This document shows, piece by piece, positions 48,813 through 57,829 of a stretch of DNA of 64,000 nucleotides; the stretch's first letter is position 1, and each line of letters begins with the position of its first letter. The stretch spans positions 2,790,001 to 2,854,000 of the forward strand of contig NZ_CP095073.1 of NCBI RefSeq assembly GCF_022919095.1, written 5' to 3'. The notes beneath the pieces were generated by a model that searched no databases, had not been told where the DNA came from, and saw nothing but the letters and a program-made list of their open reading frames with translations. A program made the position numbers and the translations under genes. The DNA is from Halobacillus salinarum. Lineage in GTDB: Bacteria > Bacillota > Bacilli > Bacillales > Halobacillaceae.

Positions 48813-49292
48813 GTGAAATTAGAAGGCACAGGACTTGAAGGGCTGGTCATTGACCAGAAACCATTAACGAAATTCATGGAAAGCAACGGATTTATTTTAG
48901 GTGGATCGTGGGATTATGAACGAGTAACTTACGACTATAAGATGGATGCTCCAGAAAAAAATATCACCCATTATATCCGTATCCAAGGTTTTGCAATTGA
49001 AGGCGATGTCGATCAAGGCAACGCGGTCATTCAGCTGCTTCCGCCATTACTCGGCCGTCATTACTACCCTCATGGTATCGAATACGGTGAAGAAGAAGGC
49101 TTTCCTGAAAACATTGTAGAAAAAGCGAAGAATAAAGTGATGAAGGTTCAGGAAATGGCATTAAATTATGTAACTGAAGTTCCTGACCATGTGGTCCTTG
49201 AGCGTCTGACCGCCTGGGCGAAGGAACAAGGAAACCAGGATGTATTGGATAAAGTCGAGGAATTAACTAAGGACTCTCATTGGAAAAAATAA
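48813..49292 (+). CDS. YugN-like family protein
   Basis: A 159-residue protein of the YugN-like family (KLEGTGLEGLVIDQKPLTKFMESNGFILGGSWDYERVTYDYKM), conserved in Bacillaceae with unknown function. GTG at 48813 is used because GAGGTGG lies just ahead; another GTG at 48804 falls inside that site. It stands in the ylbA position between ylbB and the cta genes and is followed by a terminator. Confidence 0.8.
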   Translation: MKLEGTGLEGLVIDQKPLTKFMESNGFILGGSWDYERVTYDYKMDAPEKNITHYIRIQGFAIEGDVDQGNAVIQLLPPLLGRHYYPHGIEYGEEEGFPENIVEKAKNKVMKVQEMALNYVTEVPDHVVLERLTAWAKEQGNQDVLDKVEELTKDSHWKK

Positions 49293-49356
49293 CATGACCA
49301 AGAAGGAAAGCTGCCTGTCGTTCTCTTGGTAAAACCTGATGAAGATGATTCGAATA

Positions 49357-49396
49357 AACAGTCGCACATCATTTTACATGATGAGTGGCTGTTTTT
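49357..49396 (+). terminator. Terminator after the YugN-like gene
   Basis: A 16-position stem (15 paired, with G-U pairs) of AACAGTCGCACATCAT with ATGATGAGTGGCTGTT around five bases, then TTTTT on the plus strand. Confidence 0.8.
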
Positions 49397-49506
49397 AAAA
49401 TTCTTTACATTCAGCCCTTCAACTAGTTAATTTAGCTGTTCAAAACTTGTTCTTTTTGCTATATTTTTGATTAGGAGATAAAAGAGAAAGGGGCTCTTTA
49501 CATAAA

Positions 49507-50565
49507 TTGTTTCGCTATTTGACTAAACGACAATGGATCTTACTATTACTTTCGATCCTTTTATTAATCATCGCTTACTTTATTCTTCCAGTTTCCATAC
49601 CCTTATTGGTAGCCTTTGTTACCGCATTATTTTTAAACCCAGCTGTGCGCTGGATGCAGTTTAGGTTTCGAATTAACAGAAAAATTTCGGTCACTATCGT
49701 TTTTTTGCTTTTTTTAATTATGCTTGGCCTGCTTGGAGCCTATGCGGTAACTAGAATCGTTACTCAAGTCGTCGAAATCGCCGATCATGCTCCTACTTAT
49801 GTTAACCAAATTAATGAAGTGTTCATTCACTGGCAGAATAACATGAACAGTTTCACTCAGAATATGCCGGATGAATTCGTTGATAAACTGACAAGTGAAA
49901 TCAGCAATGCTGTCGATAAGACGACTGCAACAATTTCAGAAAAGCTTCAATTATCTAATATAGCAGCTATCGCTACGACTATTCCAAGGTATTTAGTCAG
50001 CTTTTTAGTCTATTTAATCGCACTGTTTCTATTCATGCTGGAATTACCGCGTCTGCGTGATAAAATGCACCAAAACTTTACAGAAGCCACTTCAGAAAAA
50101 GTGAAATTTATGAATGCTCGTCTTTCCTATGTCGTATTTGGATTTTTAAAAGCACAGTTTTTAGTCAGTATTATTATCTTTATCGTCTCCCTCATAGGTC
50201 TCTTATGGATTGAACCAGAAGTAGCCATCATGATGTCGCTGATCATTTGGCTGATTGATTTTATCCCTATTATTGGATCGATTGTGATACTCGGACCATG
50301 GTCTGTATATATGCTGTTAGCAGGAGAAATTTCAATGGGCATCAAGCTTGGCATACTGGCTGTTGTACTGCTTGCGATCCGTCGGACAGTTGAACCAAAA
50401 GTCATGGGCCGCCACATCGGCCTTTCTCCTCTGGCTACTTTAATTGCTATGTATTTAGGCCTCCAGCTTATCGGATTGATGGGATTTATTCTAGGGCCTC
50501 TAGTGGTCATCGCCTTCAATTCAGCTAAGGAAGCCGGTATCATTAAGTGGAGTTTCAAATTATAA
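49507..50565 (+). CDS. AI-2E transporter (UPF0118) family membrane permease
   Basis: A 352-residue polytopic protein: a helical pair at the N-terminus, a loop of about 100 residues (TRIVTQVVEIADHAPTYVNQINEVF), then clustered membrane segments with WLIDFIPIIGSIVILGPWS and EPKVMGRHIGLSPLATLIAMYLG, the family signature. Members include the Na+(Li+)/H+ antiporters and YtvI-like proteins; the substrate is open. It starts with TTG at 49507, and the nearest AAAGGGG is about 13 bases off, so initiation may be weak or the start wrong. Confidence 0.85.
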   Translation: MFRYLTKRQWILLLLSILLLIIAYFILPVSIPLLVAFVTALFLNPAVRWMQFRFRINRKISVTIVFLLFLIMLGLLGAYAVTRIVTQVVEIADHAPTYVNQINEVFIHWQNNMNSFTQNMPDEFVDKLTSEISNAVDKTTATISEKLQLSNIAAIATTIPRYLVSFLVYLIALFLFMLELPRLRDKMHQNFTEATSEKVKFMNARLSYVVFGFLKAQFLVSIIIFIVSLIGLLWIEPEVAIMMSLIIWLIDFIPIIGSIVILGPWSVYMLLAGEISMGIKLGILAVVLLAIRRTVEPKVMGRHIGLSPLATLIAMYLGLQLIGLMGFILGPLVVIAFNSAKEAGIIKWSFKL

Positions 50566-50570
50566 ACAAA

Positions 50571-50605
50571 ACAAGAGCCGAGGTTCATCCTCAGCTCTTG
50601 TTTTT
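50571..50605. terminator. Bidirectional terminator between convergent genes
   Basis: ACAAGAGC (50571-50578) pairs with GCTCTTGT (50594-50601), extended by an inner GAGG/CCTC stem, then TTTTT on the plus strand and TTTTG on the minus strand. It separates the permease and acetyltransferase genes. Confidence 0.8.
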
Positions 50606-50614
50606 ATTTATCCT

Positions 50615-51154
50615 TTATTCACTTTCAGACCGCTGAGGCATAGAATTGTTCCGGCTCTTTTCTTTTTTAAAAAGAAAAACATCGCCTTCTCTTCCGGTAT
50701 GGTTAAACCCATTGTTAATTAATACTTTTTGAGAAGGAATGTTATTTTTATCACACTGAGCTTCTACACCTTTGACTTCACGATTGGAAAATGCCCAATC
50801 GCACATTTTGGCTACGGCTTCTGACGCATACCCCTGATTCCTTTCAGAAACGACAACATGGTAACCAATTTCCAGCGTACCTTCCGAATCCGGTCTTCCT
50901 TTAAAACCAATATCTCCTATTACGTGTTCACGACCATTATCAATCATCACCCACGGTCCAAAACCAAACTGATCTTCATCCTCTTCCAAATTCTCTGCAT
51001 AAATAGGTAAAAGCGCCTTTAAACCATGATGCGGCCAATTCTTGTTCCAAGGAAGTTGAAACTTATAATAAAAGGCCAGCGGATTTTTCATTAAGATTTG
51101 AGCGATCTCAAGATTAATGGGAAAAAACGTAATTCTGGACGATTGAATCTCCAC
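50615..51154 (-). CDS. GNAT-family N-acetyltransferase (RimJ-like)
   Basis: A 179-residue GNAT protein with the acetyl-CoA site in IGYHVVVSERNQGYASEAVAKMCDWAF and the later ALC-type segment VEAQCDKNNIPSQKVLINNGF, as in RimJ/RimL proteins that modify N-termini or small molecules. Substrate unknown. Basic/acidic C-terminal tail SRNNSMPQRSESE. Not part of the usual ylbA-ctaM order in B. subtilis, so probably acquired or moved here. Confidence 0.83.
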   Translation of the reverse strand: MEIQSSRITFFPINLEIAQILMKNPLAFYYKFQLPWNKNWPHHGLKALLPIYAENLEEDEDQFGFGPWVMIDNGREHVIGDIGFKGRPDSEGTLEIGYHVVVSERNQGYASEAVAKMCDWAFSNREVKGVEAQCDKNNIPSQKVLINNGFNHTGREGDVFLFKKEKSRNNSMPQRSESE

Positions 51155-51291
51155 GAGTGATCCACCCTCTCTCTATGTAAATTGACCAATTATACTCACC
51201 TATATACCTTTTCACTGAAAGAAGTAAACAATATTTTTTATTCCGCTGCTAAAGAAAGAAGGTGAAAGTTGTCATAAACTGGCACTAGTAA

Positions 51292-51318
51292 AAAAAGAGA
51301 GCCTTTAGAGCCCTCTTC
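51292..51318 (-). terminator. Terminator at the end of ctaM
   Basis: AGAGGGC pairs with GCTCTCT (one G-U) around seven bases, followed by TTTTTTT on the minus strand. The upper arm overlaps the last codons of ctaM. Confidence 0.7.
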
Positions 51319-51772
51319 ACGTACCTAATATAGCTTTGATCATGCTGGTAGTTTTTCCACCGTCATAAAATACATATAAAAGCAAATACACGGCTATGCC
51401 GGTCACAGCTGTACAAAACCAAATAATACTTGTAATTGGTCCTGCTTTCCTGTGCTTTGAGATCTTCCTTTTAAACGCAAGCCGGAGGGTAACCAATCCA
51501 AATAATCCACCTACTGTGGCAAGAATGATGTGAAAAATTAAAAATATGGTGTAATATATTTTAATATCATCCGGGCCGCCAAAACTTGTATTTCCTACAA
51601 AAATGGTGCGGCTTAAGTAAATAAGAAAGAAAAGCAGCGCGCTGATTGCTGCAGCGATCATAACTAATCTATGCGCACGGCGTTTATCTTTAACGATCAG
51701 CACCCAGCCAATCGCAATAAGAATAGCGCTTAGTAATATAAAACTCGTGCTCATTGTTGGAAGCAATGGCAT
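51317..51772 (-). CDS. ctaM: CtaM (DUF420), cytochrome oxidase assembly factor
   Basis: A 151-residue membrane protein with four predicted membrane segments, of family DUF420 (YozB). In Bacillus/Staphylococcus CtaM is needed to make active quinol/cytochrome oxidases containing heme-copper sites. The ATG at 51772 (MPLLPTMSTSF) follows GAGGTG; a longer frame would cover that site. It lies after ctaG, separated by a short terminator-like hairpin. Confidence 0.9.
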   Translation of the reverse strand: MPLLPTMSTSFILLSAILIAIGWVLIVKDKRRAHRLVMIAAAISALLFFLIYLSRTIFVGNTSFGGPDDIKIYYTIFLIFHIILATVGGLFGLVTLRLAFKRKISKHRKAGPITSIIWFCTAVTGIAVYLLLYVFYDGGKTTSMIKAILGT

Positions 51773-51804
51773 ATCAACACCTCTTTTTATCATATAAGTT
51801 GCTT

Positions 51805-51840
51805 TAAAAAAGGGAAGGCTGTTGTAAAAGACCTCCCCTT
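51805..51840 (-). terminator. Terminator between ctaG and ctaM
   Basis: AAGGGGAGG (51840-51832) pairs with CCTTCCCTT (51818-51810) with one mismatch, then TTTTTT on the minus strand. It may be leaky, as the two genes act together. Confidence 0.65.
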
Positions 51841-51850
51841 ATCTCATCGA

Positions 51851-52759
51851 TTACGATTCACTTTGCAGGTGACTAGGTAATGGATCGATGGTGTCTTTTT
51901 CTCTATTGAACCAGCTGAAGAAGATATAAGCGATGACTACCCCAAAAATAATTTCTTGAGAGATCTTCATAATGACTCCACCAAGCTGCTGATCCTCGAT
52001 CAGAGGAAGGTTTGTAAAGAAACCTGGGCCACTGAGAGAGCTTGGCAGACTATTCAGCACGTCTGCAGGTACACATAAACTCATAGCTTGAACCCAGGAG
52101 CCTGACGACGCATACGTTTCGTACAATGGATGACTGGCAAAGATAATGAGTCCGCATGCCGGGGTAATCAATACACCATTAGCAAATATAAACCCAATCT
52201 TTAGGAGAGGGCTTAACGTATCCATTTCCTCAAGCGGGGAAAAGATCGACCACCACATACAAAATGCCGTAAAAAGAATGATCGTTCCTATCACAGCATG
52301 AGCCATCCAATTGGATTTTGTAAAATCAAATACGTCCGGCATATGGTAAAGGGAGAATAAACCATTAAATAAAATAAGCGCGATTAAAGGTTTAGTAAGG
52401 ACATGAAGCACCTTATTTAACCCTTTTAAGTAAAAGACCTTCTCCCAAATCCACCGTGGAACACCCTTTACGATAAGTATAGGGAACAATAAGTAATAAA
52501 GAGCCATTTGAGTCATATGGGCGGAAAAAAGGATATGACCGATTAGATCGATCGGAGACCCCTTGATAATGTATAACAGCGCCATTCCAGAATAAAACAT
52601 AATTTGCTGATGAACTTCCGGTTTTTCCTCTCCACTTTTGCGACCGGGACCAGTCAAGTAATAATATAGGGAACAAAGTACAGCGACAAATAGTAAATAA
52701 TAAGGACTCCATAATGCACGGAATCCAAACATATGAAGCTCAAGCCACATAGGTGTCAC
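51851..52759 (-). CDS. ctaG: Cytochrome c oxidase assembly protein CtaG
   Basis: A 302-residue membrane protein of the CtaG (caa3_CtaG) family, about seven membrane segments, with HMTQMALYYLLFPILIVKGVPRWIWE and GLFSLYHMPDVFDF. In Bacillus CtaG is needed for the Cu-B centre of caa3 oxidase. Separated from ctaF by a strong terminator, so it must have its own promoter or rely on read-through. Confidence 0.92.
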   Translation of the reverse strand: MTPMWLELHMFGFRALWSPYYLLFVAVLCSLYYYLTGPGRKSGEEKPEVHQQIMFYSGMALLYIIKGSPIDLIGHILFSAHMTQMALYYLLFPILIVKGVPRWIWEKVFYLKGLNKVLHVLTKPLIALILFNGLFSLYHMPDVFDFTKSNWMAHAVIGTIILFTAFCMWWSIFSPLEEMDTLSPLLKIGFIFANGVLITPACGLIIFASHPLYETYASSGSWVQAMSLCVPADVLNSLPSSLSGPGFFTNLPLIEDQQLGGVIMKISQEIIFGVVIAYIFFSWFNREKDTIDPLPSHLQSES

Positions 52760-52875
52760 CTCTATTTGGTACAGAATGTACCTCTATTTTAACGAAATTC
52801 CGCGTAAAAAACGAGCGGCTCACAACAAATTCTCGAATGTTCATAAAATATACATAAGTTATGCAGCGTATAAAA

Positions 52876-52900
52876 AAAGGCCGGAATATTTCCGGCCTTT
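52876..52900. terminator. Bidirectional terminator after ctaF
   Basis: AAAGGCCGGAA (52876-52886) pairs with TTCCGGCCTTT (52890-52900), 11 perfect pairs with a three-base loop, with T runs on both strands. It ends ctaC-ctaD-ctaE-ctaF. Confidence 0.9.
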
Positions 52901-52906
52901 TCCTAT

Positions 52907-53227
52907 TTACCACCAGATAATTGAAGTAAAAGTAATGATGGTCAGGGCTCCAACTGCAACCCCTCCGAAAATCATCATTGCTGGCATATCATGCCCTTTG
53001 TTTTTTAAGTGCATGAAATAATAAAGCTGAAAAATAACTTGAACAACAGCTAACAGGAGCAAGGTAGGAATAATGAAATAGGAATTTACATCAAAAACCA
53101 CCATTCCAAAAGCAACTAAAGTAAACAAGATCATCAGCACAAAGCTAATTACATGCTGAATCATTTCCTGCTTATGCTGTGTTCTTTCATATTCCCTTCG
53201 CTGACTCGGTACGGATCGATGTTCCAT
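52907..53227 (-). CDS. ctaF: Cytochrome c oxidase subunit IVB (CtaF)
   Basis: A 106-residue protein with three predicted membrane segments and a basic N-terminal tail, matching the caa3 oxidase subunit IVB family (VISFVLMILFTLVAFGMVVFDV). It stabilises the complex. Separated from ctaE by three bases in the same operon. Confidence 0.92.
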   Translation of the reverse strand: MEHRSVPSQRREYERTQHKQEMIQHVISFVLMILFTLVAFGMVVFDVNSYFIIPTLLLLAVVQVIFQLYYFMHLKNKGHDMPAMMIFGGVAVGALTIITFTSIIWW

Positions 53228-53230
53228 TGT

Positions 53231-53854
53231 TTAGCCCACCTTTCCCATTAAATACACGACAGTGAAGATAAATACCCATACGACATCGATGAAGTGCCAG
53301 TATAAGCTGGCAATATAAAATTTCGGCGCATTGTAAAGATTTAGTCCTCTTTTGGAATTTCGAATCATCAAAGTAGTGATCCATAATAATCCAAATAACA
53401 CGTGCCCTCCGTGAAAACCGACAAGGGTATAAAAAGCGGAACCAAAGGCTGAAGATCTAAACGTGAATTCATATTCCGTAATGTAATGATGAAATTCGTA
53501 AAGTTCACAGCCTAAAAACCCTAACCCTAAGACAACGGTTATAAAAAGCCATGTCAGCATTCGGCCGAAATCATTGTTTTTCATATGGTAGATCGCGTAC
53601 ACACTCGTTAAGGAACTTGTTAACAGCAGCATCGTCATAATGAATACCAAATCAAGTCCAAAGAGGTGTTCAGGAGTATTTTCCCCAACTGTTGACTCAT
53701 TTAACGCAAGGTACGTGCCAAATAAACTGGCAAATAATACAGTTTCTCCGCCTAGAAAGAACCAAAACCCGATGAATTTATTTCTACCTTCAAGGGTGGC
53801 TTTTTCTGGTTCACGAGGCATTTCTTTAGGATTCAGAACGTCTTCATGACTCAT
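53231..53854 (-). CDS. ctaE: Cytochrome c oxidase subunit III (CtaE)
   Basis: A 207-residue protein with five membrane segments (about 25-205), of the heme-copper oxidase subunit III family: GFWFFLGGETVLFASLFGTYLAL and GFHGGHVLFGLLWIT. It overlaps ctaD by four bases (ATGA), so coupled synthesis of subunits I and III is likely. Confidence 0.95.
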   Translation of the reverse strand: MSHEDVLNPKEMPREPEKATLEGRNKFIGFWFFLGGETVLFASLFGTYLALNESTVGENTPEHLFGLDLVFIMTMLLLTSSLTSVYAIYHMKNNDFGRMLTWLFITVVLGLGFLGCELYEFHHYITEYEFTFRSSAFGSAFYTLVGFHGGHVLFGLLWITTLMIRNSKRGLNLYNAPKFYIASLYWHFIDVVWVFIFTVVYLMGKVG

Positions 53855-55710
53855 TCGCTGCCAGCCCCTTCCTTAAGATCTTCTTTGTGAATATGATGTC
53901 CAATGTCATCTTTAAGAGAACGTGTCAGCATTGAACCTAAGGAAATGCCCATTCCGATAAAAATTAGAGCAAGGAAGCTTTTGCTCTCCGTTTGGTAAAT
54001 AAACCCAAATCCAGCAATGAAAAATCCGAGCGACATGACAAAAGGAAGAATAGAAGGATTCGGCATATGAATATCACCCAATGGCTCTGCCGGAGTCATG
54101 CCTTTTTTCCCTTCTGTTTTTTCAATCCATAAAGGGTCGAGACCGCGTACAAGTGGAGTCTGAGCAAAATTATAATGCGGTGGTGGAGAAGAAATGGACC
54201 ATTCCAGCGTACGTCCGTCCCATGGATCTCCACTTGCCTTAGGTTCTTTCACTGACGTATAAATAACATTAATTAAGAATATAAACGTCCCGATAAACAT
54301 CAAGAAAGCACCAATGGAACTTATTAAGTTTCCTGTATCTAATCCTAGTCCCTCATGGAAAGTCCAATAACGTCGAGGCATCCCCATTAAACCTAAAAAG
54401 TGCTGAATAAAGAAAGTTAAGTGGAAGCCTACAAAAAATGGCCAGAAAGCAAGCTTTCCTAATTTTTCATTTAACACTTTACCGAACATCTTCGGCCACC
54501 AGTAATGGATGGAAGCAAATGCTCCAAACACAACCCCGCCTACAATTACGTAGTGGAAGTGACCGACTACAAAATAAGTATCATGATACTGGTAATCCGC
54601 AGCAGCAGCCGCGAGCATAACACCTGTCATTCCACCAATTGTAAAAGATGGAATAAAGGCAACAGACCAAAGCATCGCAGAAGTCATCTTAATATTTCCG
54701 CCCCACATCGTAAACAGCCAGTTAAAAATCTTAATACCAGTAGGAACAGCAATAGCCATAGTCGCAACTGCAAAAATCGAGTTAGCAATGGGTCCCATTC
54801 CAACGGTGAACATGTGGTGAGCCCATACCATAAAACCTAAAAATCCAATTAAAACGGTTGCAAAAACCATTGCAGAGTATCCGAACAACCTTTTCTTAGA
54901 GAAGGTTGAGAATATATCACTAAACGCGCCAAATAAAGGCAGGATCAGGATATATACTTCCGGGTGTCCGAATATCCAAAACAGGTGCTCCCAGATAATA
55001 ACATTCCCGCCCTGGGCAACATCAAAAAAGGCTGCATCAAACATACGGTCAAACATCATTAAAAATAAACCAACGGTCAATGCAGGAAAGGCAAAAAGAA
55101 TTAAAGTACTTGTTACGAATGAAGCCCATGTGAACAACGGCATCCGCATGTAACTCATACCAGGAGCTCTCATGTTCACGATCGTAACGAGAAAATTGAT
55201 TCCTCCAATTAGTGTACCTGCCCCTGCGATCTGTAAACCAATGGTGTAATAATCGACTCCATGACCTGGGGAAGTCGTAGAGAGCGGTGCATAATTCGTC
55301 CAGCCTGCATCCGGTGCTCCACCTGTAAACCATGAAATATTTAAAAGTACTCCTCCAAAAAAGAACAGCCAGAATCCTAAAGAGTTCAAAAATGGAAATG
55401 CTACATCACGTGCACCTATTTGCAATGGAACAGCTGCATTCATTAAAGCAAAAATAATCGGCATAGCAGCTAAGAAGATCATCGTAGTTCCGTGCATGGT
55501 AAGCATTTCATTATAAAGTCCAGCAGCAATAAAATTGTTATCAGGCTTGATCAGCTGGATACGAATAATCATGGCCTCTATTCCACCCATAAGGAAGAAG
55601 AAACCACCGGATACCAAATAAAGATGTGCAATCTTTTTATGGTCAACCGTTGTTAAGTAATCCCATATAGCGGCGCCGAGTCCGCCTTTTTGTGCTACTG
55701 CAGTACTCAC
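53851..55710 (-). CDS. ctaD: Cytochrome c oxidase subunit I (CtaD)
   Basis: Catalytic subunit holding heme a and the heme a3-Cu-B centre where oxygen is reduced. The 619-residue protein has 12 core membrane segments plus extra C-terminal ones. Heme/Cu ligands occur in NEMLTMHGTTMIF, WEHLFWIFGHPEVYILILP (His-Pro-Glu-Val-Tyr crosslink) , WAHHMF and FVVGHFHYVIVGG. The Tyr of HPEVY marks an A-type oxidase. It follows ctaC by 40 bases. Confidence 0.97.
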   Translation of the reverse strand: MSTAVAQKGGLGAAIWDYLTTVDHKKIAHLYLVSGGFFFLMGGIEAMIIRIQLIKPDNNFIAAGLYNEMLTMHGTTMIFLAAMPIIFALMNAAVPLQIGARDVAFPFLNSLGFWLFFFGGVLLNISWFTGGAPDAGWTNYAPLSTTSPGHGVDYYTIGLQIAGAGTLIGGINFLVTIVNMRAPGMSYMRMPLFTWASFVTSTLILFAFPALTVGLFLMMFDRMFDAAFFDVAQGGNVIIWEHLFWIFGHPEVYILILPLFGAFSDIFSTFSKKRLFGYSAMVFATVLIGFLGFMVWAHHMFTVGMGPIANSIFAVATMAIAVPTGIKIFNWLFTMWGGNIKMTSAMLWSVAFIPSFTIGGMTGVMLAAAAADYQYHDTYFVVGHFHYVIVGGVVFGAFASIHYWWPKMFGKVLNEKLGKLAFWPFFVGFHLTFFIQHFLGLMGMPRRYWTFHEGLGLDTGNLISSIGAFLMFIGTFIFLINVIYTSVKEPKASGDPWDGRTLEWSISSPPPHYNFAQTPLVRGLDPLWIEKTEGKKGMTPAEPLGDIHMPNPSILPFVMSLGFFIAGFGFIYQTESKSFLALIFIGMGISLGSMLTRSLKDDIGHHIHKEDLKEGAGSE

Positions 55711-55750
55711 GCTGTTACCTCCCTTTCAAAAACCATCATGTAAAGCATTA

Positions 55751-56809
55751 TTAACTGCCCTCTCCTGCAGACTCAGGCGTAACTTCTGAATGCTTTAACT
55801 GTAATAAATAATCAGCGATTTTTCCTGCTTCTTCTTCTGAAACAAGATTCATCGGCATTTTATTCCCTGGTTTTATTTCATTATTATTCACGATCCAGTC
55901 AACTAGGTTTTCTTTTGTAGGCTCAAGAATACCCGCAATCTTAGTACGATTGCCAAAGTTGGTTAAGTTTGGACCTACTCCAGCGGCAGAATTTCCAATG
56001 GCATGACAACTCATGCAGTTTTCTTTAAACAGCTTTTGTCCCTCCTGAGCACTAGTTGTCTCAGGTTTTGCTTCTGCATCTACATTTTTCATGTCCTTTT
56101 TCCACTGGTCAAATTTTTCAGGACTAACAGCAATGACCCTGAAATCCATCAGCGAATGGGAAGGGCCGCAAAGTTCGGCACAGTGTCCCGTGTAAACGCC
56201 TTCTTCATAGGCTTCTAAGTACATCGTGTTCATATTATCTCCAGGATTGGTGTCCATTTTTCCAGCTATTGCAGGAAGCCAGAACGAATGAATGACATCA
56301 CTGGATTTCATATTTAAGTATACTCGCTTACCAGTTGGAATATATAAGTCCTGACTAGTAGCAATTTCCTGGTCCGCATAATTAAAATGCCACCAGTATT
56401 GATTTCCTGTCACTTCGATTGTTAAAGCGTCCTTATCATCCTGCTTGGACTGATCAGCTAAATTAAATGTCGCTTGAACCGTCGGCACAGCCAGCACCAG
56501 CAGTAAAAGGATTGGAATCACTGTCCAGATTACTTCAAGAGCTTTATTCCCTTCAGTTTGCTTGGGAATCATGTCTTCTTGTCCTTTTTTCTGCCTGTAA
56601 CGGACAAGAACAAATGCGTAAATGGCCATTACGATAACGAATACAAAAAGCATTATCGCAATACTGATCATCATTAGATCAAATAATAATTCCGCACTGT
56701 ACCCTTTAGGTTTGAGAGCACTTACATTTTCAACGCCACAGCCGGACAAGACAAAAGCTAGTGCTCCAAACACAATCAGGGAACGGAATCTCACCATCCA
56801 ACCTCTCAT
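55751..56809 (-). CDS. ctaC: Cytochrome c oxidase subunit II with fused cytochrome c (CtaC), caa3 type
   Basis: Subunit II delivers electrons from its own heme c through Cu-A to subunit I. The 352-residue lipoprotein has the lipobox LSGC (21-24), two membrane segments, a cupredoxin domain with Cu-A ligands in CAELCGPSH, and a C-terminal cytochrome c domain with CMSCH. So this is a caa3 enzyme that takes electrons from cytochrome c. The ATG at 56809 follows GAGAGG; a frame 19 codons longer starts inside a hairpin and is rejected. Confidence 0.96.
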   Translation of the reverse strand: MRGWMVRFRSLIVFGALAFVLSGCGVENVSALKPKGYSAELLFDLMMISIAIMLFVFVIVMAIYAFVLVRYRQKKGQEDMIPKQTEGNKALEVIWTVIPILLLLVLAVPTVQATFNLADQSKQDDKDALTIEVTGNQYWWHFNYADQEIATSQDLYIPTGKRVYLNMKSSDVIHSFWLPAIAGKMDTNPGDNMNTMYLEAYEEGVYTGHCAELCGPSHSLMDFRVIAVSPEKFDQWKKDMKNVDAEAKPETTSAQEGQKLFKENCMSCHAIGNSAAGVGPNLTNFGNRTKIAGILEPTKENLVDWIVNNNEIKPGNKMPMNLVSEEEAGKIADYLLQLKHSEVTPESAGEGS

Positions 56810-56857
56810 GATTGATACCTCTCTTTCTCTTTGTATATACCTTAATATATTTTGAAA

Positions 56858-56882
56858 CTGGCTCATAAAGATTATGAGCCAG
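56858..56882 (-). promoter_or_regulatory. Hairpin between ctaB and ctaC
   Basis: CTGGCTCATAA (56858-56868) pairs with TTATGAGCCAG (56872-56882), a perfect 11-bp stem with three-base loop, immediately after the ctaB stop. The following TTTC is a poor T run, so it could be a partial terminator or an mRNA-processing and stability element that sets the ctaB:ctaC ratio. Confidence 0.65.
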
Positions 56883-56887
56883 TATCA

Positions 56888-57829
56888 TTAAAAGGGAAAC
56901 GGCAAGGTAACAAGTACCATCATTAAAAATATGATCGTCATATAATTAAGAGAATAAACAAACATCCATGTCGCCCACTTCTCATCGTTTTTCATAATGA
57001 AGCCTGCAAGACCTAGTATTAACCAGCCTAATGATATTAATAAGGAAACGATTAAAAAGATGCTGCCGAGGCTAGCTAAATAAACCGGTAACGGCAGTAA
57101 GCAAGCAACGTAAACGACAATTTGCCGCTTCGTCATTTTAAACCCGTGTACAACAGGAAGCATAGGGATGCCGGCTTCCTTATATTCATCCTTTTTCTTC
57201 ATCGCTAAGGATAAGAAGTGAGGAGTTTGCCAGATAAACATAATGAGAAATAAGATAAATGCCTCTGTTCGAAGGCCTGGTTCAACGGCAGCCCACCCAA
57301 TAAGCGGAGGTACTGCTCCGGAGAAACTTCCAATCACTGTATTAATCGTATACTTGCGTTTAGACCACATCGTGTAAAGCACGACATAAACAAACCAGCC
57401 AAATGCTCCAAACAAAGCGGCTTCCAGTGTAGTGAACAATAAGAGCACAAACCCGATGATTGAAAGCGCGATCCCGGAATATTTAATAACCGGCATAGGA
57501 ATAGTACCTGTAACCGTTGGTCTTTGCCTGGTTCGAGTCATTATTGGATCAATATCACGGTCATACCAGTTATTTATTACACATCCGCCAGCGATAACCA
57601 ATGCCGTACCGGCCATTGTCAGCAAAAAAGTTCCTAGCTTGTCAAAAAACGACGCACCGGTGAAGTGAAGCGCCAGCCAAAAGCCAGCAAACGCTGTAAT
57701 TAAGTTAGAGTTAATAATTCCTACTTTAATTAGGCTTTTTATATCTGCTAACAACGAGGATTTGCGGACATCCGATTGGCTCATCACTTGGGAAGAAGCT
57801 GTTTCAATTGTTCGTGGATTGTCCATCAT
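56888..57829 (-). CDS. ctaB: Protoheme IX farnesyltransferase (heme O synthase)
   Basis: CtaB adds a farnesyl group to heme b to make heme O, precursor of heme A. The 313-residue protein has eight or nine membrane segments and the prenyltransferase motif NNWYDRDIDPIMTRTRQRP (N-x3-D-x3-D). The ATG at 57829 follows AGGAGG. The heme A synthase gene ctaA, normally next door, is not in this window. Confidence 0.95.
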   Translation of the reverse strand: MMDNPRTIETASSQVMSQSDVRKSSLLADIKSLIKVGIINSNLITAFAGFWLALHFTGASFFDKLGTFLLTMAGTALVIAGGCVINNWYDRDIDPIMTRTRQRPTVTGTIPMPVIKYSGIALSIIGFVLLLFTTLEAALFGAFGWFVYVVLYTMWSKRKYTINTVIGSFSGAVPPLIGWAAVEPGLRTEAFILFLIMFIWQTPHFLSLAMKKKDEYKEAGIPMLPVVHGFKMTKRQIVVYVACLLPLPVYLASLGSIFLIVSLLISLGWLILGLAGFIMKNDEKWATWMFVYSLNYMTIIFLMMVLVTLPFPF

